A program made the position numbers and the translations under genes. A stretch of 9,988 nucleotides of DNA from an uncultured Planctomycetaceae bacterium (GTDB lineage: Bacteria; Planctomycetota; Planctomycetia; Pirellulales; Pirellulaceae), in contig CAIYOB010001286.1 in the NCBI GenBank assembly GCA_903927685.1, positions 1 to 9,988 on the forward strand, written 5' to 3'. The notes under the pieces are model-generated. The model saw only the letters and a program-made list of their open reading frames with translations, searched no databases and was not told the origin of the DNA. Of this stretch, positions 9,301 to 9,988 are shown piece by piece. The stretch's first letter is position 1. The number at the start of each line of letters is the position of its first letter.

Positions 9301-9988
9301 ACGGTCGCTGCGATCGGTCCGATCGCGGCGTTGGACGTGGCGACACTGGGCGTCACCGCGGATAATGACATCACCTTGCGGACCTATCCGGTCGGCGATG
9401 CGCCGTCCGACTTGACCGTCGGCAACGTCTCGATCAGCGGGGCGGGCGACCTGAGTTTCATCGTCCAGGGCAGCGTGCACCGCGCGCCGGGCGTCGTCAC
9501 GGCCCGCTGGCTGACCATCGACTCGCAGGACGCCGTGGCGCTGGACACCAACGTCTACGGCATCAGCATCCGCAGCCGCGTCGCCGGGGACGTGAGCATC
9601 ACCCAACAGGGCACGCGTCCCTTGACGGTCTCGAACACCGCCGTCCGCGACGGAGCGCTGACGATTACTCACATCCGCGGCAACGTGAACCTGGACGGCG
9701 TCACGCTCCAGACCAACCACGATGACAACGATCTGACGGTCACGGCCGGCGGCGACATCACGGTCGGCTCCGTCCGGGCCGGGGTGTACTTCACGAATCC
9801 GGCCGATGTTCCGGCGCCGCAACGGGGAGGCGAAGCAGGCGTCACCTCGTTGGGCGACGTGGTGCTGACCTCCGGCGGCGAAGTCCGCGAGTTGGGCGCC
9901 GACGCCGACGTGGACCTGGTGACCGACCGGCTGACGATCCGCGCCCAGGCGGGAATCACCGGGTTGGAGGTCGCGGTCAACCAACTGG
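1..9988 (+). CDS. Giant secreted or surface RTX / beta-helix protein, internal fragment (both ends missing)
   Basis: Frame 1 reads through the entire window without a stop, giving 3,329 complete codons; start and stop lie outside. The translation is coherent throughout: an RTX calcium-binding array at residues 205-367, long Gly/Ala/Val/Thr/Asp-rich alternating strands typical of parallel beta-helix or filamentous-haemagglutinin-like proteins, and two inserted modules of different character (about 1417-1540 and 2272-2823). Only two cysteines were seen (codons at 2491 and 5239), and there is no obvious transmembrane helix, which fits an extracytoplasmic protein. RTX repeats are known to fold on binding calcium outside the cell. 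No catalytic motif was recognised, so adhesion, surface-layer or matrix scaffolding is an inference. Codon third positions are strongly G/C. The architecture recalls giant proteins of Planctomycetota, but this could not be searched. The secretion signal, anchor and operon context are not visible. Confidence 0.95.
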   Translation, partial: MHDLALNFFNFIDVNVSGYVRSDGQYLFQGQMSTEIGMGPFTLYGGVGIELSNEHFRGEIWGGVDFSIDLGLFSIDITLAGLAAVFEIGVASASAELEITAAGLSFSGSVGWSWGDPPKLAALDNGTLVLFAGVDGPRRGELYEKISSESFSILKEGDNLAVYSLGVKELYPASSVQRILVRDAGGSKDYLYVAPGISSAVEFHGGDGNDTLLVGGGAAVTALGGEGDDVLYSGTGHDSLNGEAGDDQLHGGDGNDQLQDNAGRNRLYGDAGNDTIAAGAGSDAIEGGDGDDWISAGAGNNELEGGTGADTIIAGGGDDTIDGGDGDDLIEAGGGNDSILGGSGADVIALGSGQSAVAGGAGDDRIQIGPLPTTGVMQVAGGDGSDRIELQVNSTGLNTVLGLYSLTLGGLSLQFNTTVELVHVTDSAATTTVVTLPGQPMAYGATSLMVEAVGRIVHPGVKFNIPQGALRLHASGLSATLETQVQDLEVVNSGSGGDADIVIREDDDVNLIQAGLTTARGLIDVQLAGDDAQLTLVGGQIRTDRAGQSVTLQADEVDFVAGEDTLIGSGLLIIRTTHDAKNYNLGSAAESQAGDDLSAAATPNTALDLSMRDLAALADGFSQVRIGHSLAGNLMRIGDVLDATETKYNHEPRLANAAFRDPVWLTADRINVVGDVRVLGAGLELQSRLLEVQAMNLHVPMGVPDSGLYGQAVLLETQEQALISGWVRADELVRIDVWGTTGVDALSTYADGPNSLRTDTGSIVETLAAGGLIDIDTVNSIKQASTIQAQGAGSRVQIDAATSFQNLEGGVISTPGADSRVGIAVGTYLWCEPGSAVLAGVRFDLLDATPVPVLIGRNATLNLTSPGELWVGGSATSSGAMTLTAGQRGSDRVDYFDTLPGAVLAETEPADAYAADLAALKLPEGLRVVLATHNLALGVTVTVTTLAEGRRWLVDDGEAHRYVVYLFDAEGDGVVDKVQIQEPHYLIGQRGFSFLLTGTLTVLQDDTDLTLTTPDDLIVRGSIHVLGARGNLILQSDQWVYWEGAARVAGDLTVFGGVDWDGADLGGADRYGTSVYVHPTSSVVTSGSGTNITIRGSQDVDVLGAIVAGGSIGQEGVTWAGPDSTVTVSAGQQVYVDTGILAAKSVAVQGGVAGADDGRLSLLVTTAGGLTAAGLTSDASGGLVQLRGADDIQIMGNLLSGGTMFQQFNPDGARIGETFEWSAEDSMVRVEAGGQAWIGGWTENRQGDTVETGGYLRTTQRIEIVGGVNPAGIGVYVSAASEIMAVNPAASILVDSTGDADIQGALLAGGLIQRVYDASGEYLGRTLTTYTGDSTLRILADHQIRVGLDLQAGKSIDLVGGLDPVEDGVPYSGNGIVLYGSVQMSTWRPNSQINLNAPGPVSLLAPAYTQEIKADTFIPTSDGKLISDVTLNVWLDKVDFELTASITITPAQSADNDGIEDLMADLQAAFESAAWTVTQSYNPDHLVGSAYTSAPAEPDFKIKLRDSELLITSPYRFRLDDTSQNAGLLGFTALSASDLASSLPYTLYAPQLGSTVSIGAPAGPNGKLYIAAKVLAYAGINLYSGRSSDGLDLDLDATGRLETVNASITLNPGANGVIRGDVLARGPGSDVVLNSAVSLVLRGNIEAQRDILIHAGSLAAPGTISVQTFGTSTMTSLGGGGRILITGLNDVSINSLVGPGSVDLSGIILASTSGNLRVEKESGQVATGGTLRFIGHNVEIAGVVTSCMASPTVGDYEVEIDIDGTAILRGDFSLAGSLRVAAEQILAYDTELEVATAGERLTLESAGDIRLGQVLVAANHLLLPDGQRYMAGALLRARESLSVQAGGTVMISSGSTLMTSDNASQLDLDADHLTVVGSLLAGASVGSQGGTSWTGYNGLLTIDTSGDVTLGGLGVGDSGSDVPRGGTLQATGQVIIHAGDELTMNGLSTIRADATGGGSLTSATAAPIVVTGGGGLHFAGLVEALNMGATITATTAKLLTIDGLLRAHTLVTLNAGEDPSGAGVIVQPLVLDADDQRISGGVVTTAGGGSLAITATDDIVVSGVLGDLDTVAGTLVAQVATLTADSTSGAVSVLGRVSARHSIQLAGATVNVLGGLVQAYLGGGSVLLQATDTIVVSAAGGGLPAGQIQAPALVHLLASTVRVDGVISTAADGSRVLLNGASGVSVTGNVNSAGSIEVNAGVNLAWTRTKLTSGSLASSELTGGMVQILNNGVLDAAGDLRVRSGTDVTAQASAALGAGLKAAPRPVVTTSSSSMDVVTGFTQVAVGTIQVPEVSWVTTTVTEQVGMEEVQIGNSYHTMDVTLNQDGYYNPRAAENVKLREWFIEGIDYYNASDFPHTKLSIPVIDWSAYGIQDLPSSDYRRAAYRTFNQLSDDQRWAVLKTLGYMPLYNFSYSNPVTHQVIDGVPSEHTWVPTWAGNASAIYYVDVAGWSDKYIRLPMGANEDVLRVESRGTPAVSYEDVGDYRDQAQVLYTQDKSDHQAYSGDYYRESDYDDSDARWAVSYDRSGQRWYSIQDGRTGGSIVTSSRAPTWSWQSTTTEANVYDNPTGAAAAVPGAFSTGRYVLVPAGYRADTASVAAEALHGTHSERVGTAEDKKFDIDIWWTKAYINIDSEGDSEEEWALVWAGVSGNTGFSQHGWGGGGDNGWYDFNRLIWEGVLTHEDQIYLRGMIREDDGDGEWVLSDDDDVYLDASGWYAVPESGSSDYAFANPGSADIQFRVDSSPGWYHNHYIDETFSDYTYDWTSIWHSISDKRLTLSYGWTSTSEELYGKRPRYETHDVQTKVVQNRSITLWSAASVTESQSVLISSRSAATGTMLPYGIFAGDSLIAGGGIDIQAGQHVTIRAAAQALGGDVQIVAGASVMVDGVAPTDASNPLTLAAEAELRASQQVLITAGTTLTVGDTGVLTVLASAGTAGLVRLTAGTDLNINGAITSSENIQLGAGGDVALNGRLTAGMLVEASAGQAAAHAGSVSGGAYADLQATRSGADVRLTAGRLSGSLVLNQSALAAEDRVELTALSGSVTHSQGLITAPELIVRAATGFAGSIAGGSVDLELTGTGDIALTSQQAVTLTNVQAADGSITVAAIGPIAALDVATLGVTADNDITLRTYPVGDAPSDLTVGNVSISGAGDLSFIVQGSVHRAPGVVTARWLTIDSQDAVALDTNVYGISIRSRVAGDVSITQQGTRPLTVSNTAVRDGALTITHIRGNVNLDGVTLQTNHDDNDLTVTAGGDITVGSVRAGVYFTNPADVPAPQRGGEAGVTSLGDVVLTSGGEVRELGADADVDLVTDRLTIRAQAGITGLEVAVNQL
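346..612 (+). other. Protein region: beta-rich linker leading into the RTX array (residues 116-204)
   Basis: This is a mixed alpha/beta-like stretch with more charged residues (ELYEKISSESFSILKEGDN, then GVKELYPASSVQRILVRDAGG). It ends in YLYVAPGISSAVEFH directly before the first GGDGNDTLL unit. The last part (VxxILVRDxGGxxDYLYV) resembles the degenerate strands that often cap RTX arrays. No family was recognised, and a domain of its own cannot be excluded. Confidence 0.4.
613..1101 (+). repeat. RTX (haemolysin-type) calcium-binding nonapeptide array, 18 units
   Basis: Residues 205-367 follow the RTX consensus GGxGxDxUx (U = large hydrophobic). The first unit (GGDGNDTLL) is followed by one degenerate unit at 214 and one extra residue. 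Sixteen units then run in exact 9-residue (27-base) register from residue 224 to 367, for example GGEGDDVLY, GDAGNDTIA, GGDGDDWIS, GGGDDTIDG and GGAGDDRIQ. Three units in this series have lost the aspartate at position 6: DNAGRNRLY, AGAGNNELE and LGSGQSAVA. In known RTX proteins such arrays form a parallel beta-roll that binds calcium between turns and folds only outside the cell. DNA similarity between units is visible: bases 859-876 and 967-984 differ at one base and lie exactly four units (108 bases) apart. An unusual feature is the internal position, with more than 2,900 further residues downstream in the window; classical RTX arrays lie near the C terminus. Confidence 0.95.
1141..1167 (+). 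repeat. Isolated RTX nonapeptide after the main array
   Basis: Residues 381-389 read GGDGSDRIE, a perfect match to GGxGxDxUx. It is separated from the main array by 13 residues (IGPLPTTGVMQVA region) that break the nine-residue register. It may be the last turn of the beta-roll after a small insertion, or a capping unit. Confidence 0.8.
1168..2820 (+). other. Protein region: irregular beta-helix-like sequence I (residues 390-940)
   Basis: This long stretch has alternating hydrophobic residues broken by Gly/Asp turns, with recurring phrases such as RGLIDVQLAGDDAQLTLVGG, SVTLQADEVDF, AGGLIDIDTVNS and SRVQIDAATS. That pattern is usual for parallel beta-helix or haemagglutinin-like passenger regions. 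Residues 619-628 (DGFSQVRIGH, bases 1855-1884) followed by DPVWLTADRINVVGDV resemble a phrase I associate with filamentous-haemagglutinin-like proteins (DGFSxIxIGR then a strand pair); this is from memory. One of the two cysteines of the window is here (base 2491, in LWCEPGS). No catalytic motif was seen. The section from about residue 890 (VDYFDTLPGAVLAETEPADA) is less regular and could be a small separate domain. Confidence 0.55.
2902..2937 (+). other. EF-hand / dockerin-like acidic loop (putative Ca2+ site)
   Basis: Residues 968-979 read DAEGDGVVDKVQ, which fits the first nine positions of a DxExDGxxD calcium loop as in dockerins, thrombospondin type 3 repeats and EF-hands. Position 12 is Gln, not the usual Glu or Asp, so coordination would be incomplete or different. 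Only one such loop occurs and no flanking EF helices are evident: it sits between a beta strand (RYVVYLF) and IQEPHYLIG. Calcium binding is an inference. Confidence 0.4.
3295..3570 (+). repeat. Internal protein repeat, copy 1 (92 residues)
   Basis: The copy begins DVDVLGAIVAGGSIGQEG and continues through VTWAGPDSTVTVSAGQQVYV and LAAKSVAVQGGVAG. It aligns with copies 2 and 3 at the leading block DxxxxGxxxxGG, at a central strand pair and at a closing xxxIxxxGGxxP/A block. Identity between copies is low to moderate and was judged by eye. It is closest to the partial copy at base 5611 (AGxSxGxxG then TW or TSW then xG). Confidence 0.6.
3571..3894 (+). repeat. Internal protein repeat, copy 2 (108 residues)
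   Basis: The copy begins DIQIMGNLLSGGTMFQQF. It shares with copy 3 a following segment of the type xxxxDxxGxxxGxTxxxxxxDSxxRxxA (NPDGARIGETFEWSAEDSMV against DASGEYLGRTLTTYTGDSTL), and ends with TQRIEIVGGVNPAGIGVYVS against GKSIDLVGGLDPVEDGVPYS. The match extends over most of the unit, which supports an ancestral duplication and not mere compositional similarity. Confidence 0.65.
3895..4218 (+). repeat. Internal protein repeat, copy 3 (about 108 residues)
   Basis: The copy begins DADIQGALLAGGLIQRVYD, followed by the DASGEYLGRTLTTYTGDSTL block and QAGKSIDLVGGLDP, paralleling copy 2 in order and spacing. It closes with NSQINLNAPGPVSLLAP just before the differently built module at 4249. The end is approximate. 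Confidence 0.6.
4249..4620 (+). other. Inserted small domain ending in LLGFT (residues 1417-1540)
   Basis: The beta-helix pattern stops and a mixed alpha/beta module appears. It has a strand VTLNVWLDKVDFELTASITI, then an acidic amphipathic helix (DNDGIEDLMADLQAAFESAA, residues 1455-1474), a strand TVTQSY, a strand pair FKIKLRDSELLITSPYRFRL, and DDTSQNAGLLGFTA at bases 4558-4599. The order strand, helix of the form (D)LxxxLQxAF, then xLxITSPxxxxLDDxxxNAxLLGFT is one I associate with small modules in flagellar hook-type proteins and in giant surface proteins. This resemblance is from memory, and function as a structural insert or adhesion module is inferred. Confidence 0.5.
4621..6780 (+). other. 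Protein region: beta-helix-like sequence III (residues 1541-2260)
   Basis: About 720 residues of Gly/Ala/Val/Thr-rich alternating strands follow, with recurrent turns of the form GxxxVxAGGxVxIxxG and LTIDGLLxAxxLVTLNAG. Examples are LRARESLSVQAGGTVMISSG, TIDTSGDVTLGGLG and DDIVVSGVLGDLDTVAG. The second cysteine of the window lies here (base 5239). The pattern fits a long right-handed parallel beta-helix or haemagglutinin-like rod. Strands near the start (GPNGKLYIAAKVLAYAGINL) may still belong to the preceding module. No catalytic residues were recognised. Confidence 0.6.
5611..5730 (+). repeat. Partial further copy of the internal repeat
   Basis: The segment starts DHLTVVGSLLAGASVGSQGG and continues TSWTGYNGLLTIDTSGDVTL. 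It parallels copy 1 at base 3295 (DVDVLGAIVAGGSIGQEG, VTWAGPDSTVTVSAGQQVYV) with one single-residue gap near the Trp. Later sequence no longer aligns by eye, so only the first 40 residues are called. It lies 2,316 bases downstream of copy 1. Confidence 0.5.
6814..8469 (+). other. Tyrosine/tryptophan-rich inserted module, no recognised family (residues 2272-2823)
   Basis: The beta-helix strands end after a Ser/Thr linker (VVTTSSSS), and a compositionally different module of about 550 residues begins with MDVVTGFTQVAVG. By hand count, residues 2341-2820 hold about 24 Trp and 36 Tyr in 480, whereas the remaining ~2,850 residues hold about the same number of Trp in total. The first half (about 2301-2560) has helical and loop sequence with motifs such as MDVTLNQDGYYNP, LREWFIEGIDYYN, LSDDQRWAVLKTLGYMPLYN, YYVDVAGWSDKYIRLPMGA and WAVSYDRSGQRWYSIQDG. 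A Ser/Thr-rich stretch (SWQSTTTEA) separates it from an acidic second half. The module ends with a VVQNRSITLWSAASVTESQS strand pair that returns to beta-helix style. A carbohydrate-binding, adhesion or enzymatic role is possible, but no diagnostic motif supports any of these. Confidence 0.6.
7843..8310 (+). other. Acidic beta-sandwich-like subdomain, putative Ca2+ binding
   Basis: Within the aromatic module, residues 2615-2770 form strands separated by acidic loops: KKFDIDIWWTKAYINID, then SEGDSEEEW, FNRLIWEGVLTHEDQIYLRG, and the cluster EDDGDGEWVLSDDDDVYLD (bases 8074-8130, 10 of 19 residues acidic). The layout, a strand ending in R-E-D-D-G followed by a second acid cluster, recalls C2-like or other beta-sandwich domains whose loops bind calcium. 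Later strands are ADIQFRVDSS and KRLTLSYGW. This is a fold-level guess from pattern only; Trp-rich carbohydrate-binding sandwiches are an alternative. Confidence 0.4.
8470..9988 (+). other. Protein region: filamentous-haemagglutinin-like beta-helix IV (residues 2824-3329, runs off the end)
   Basis: The alternating-strand pattern resumes with IAGGGIDIQAGQHVTIRAAA and continues to the window end. Recurring units have the form GxIxLxxxxAVTLxxVxAxDG and LxVTAGGDITVGSVxAG, for example GTGDIALTSQQAVTLTNVQA, GNVSISGAGDLSFIVQG and DNDLTVTAGGDITVGSVRAG. Near the end TDRLTIRAQAGITGLEVAVN resembles the phrase that often opens a new turn block in haemagglutinin-like proteins. The codons are very GC3-rich: 93 of 100 codons end in G or C over bases 9481-9780. 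The gene continues past base 9988. Confidence 0.65.

Noticed and set aside
8938..9984. Open frame of 348 codons on the minus strand
   Set aside because: Antisense to haemagglutinin-like strands; the apparent regularity (repeated D, R, G, V) mirrors the repeats of the sense strand.

Overview
The whole 9,988-base window lies inside one protein-coding gene. Frame 1 of the + strand (codons starting at base 1) stays open from the first base to the last: 3,329 complete codons plus one base, with no stop seen when read codon by codon. Neither the start codon nor the stop codon is in the window, so the native protein exceeds about 340 kDa. No second gene, RNA gene, mobile element, CRISPR array, promoter or terminator can be supported. 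The long open frames on the minus strand and in the other plus frames are by-products of high GC and low stop density.

The protein looks like a giant secreted or cell-surface protein. It is rich in Gly, Ala, Val, Thr and Asp, has only two cysteines by my reading, and shows no membrane-spanning stretch. Layout in window residues: 1-115, alternating amphipathic strands; 116-204, a beta-rich linker; 205-367, an RTX-type (GGxGxDxUx) calcium-binding nonapeptide array of 18 units, with one isolated unit at 381-389; 390-940, irregular beta-helix-like sequence; 968-979, an EF-hand/dockerin-like acidic loop; about 981-1415, a beta-helix-like stretch with three copies of a 92-108 residue repeat; about 1417-1540, a domain that recalls small flagellar-hook-type or surface-protein modules and ends in LLGFT; about 1541-2260, more beta-helix-like sequence with a further repeat copy; about 2272-2823, a tyrosine/tryptophan-rich module unlike the rest, with an acidic beta-sandwich-like second half; 2824-3329, filamentous-haemagglutinin-like strands running off the window end.

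The host is probably a GC-rich bacterium with giant surface proteins. The combination of RTX repeats, haemagglutinin-like strands and very long genes suggests Planctomycetota (Pirellulales-like), but this is an inference from composition and remembered family style, not a search result. A likely role is calcium-stabilised adhesion, surface-layer or matrix function; no catalytic motif was recognised.

The best candidate for something undescribed is the aromatic module at about bases 6814-8469. It interrupts otherwise uniform beta-helix sequence. Its codon third positions are clearly less GC-rich over bases 7861-8160 (69% GC3) than over bases 9481-9780 (93% GC3), both counted by hand over 100 codons.
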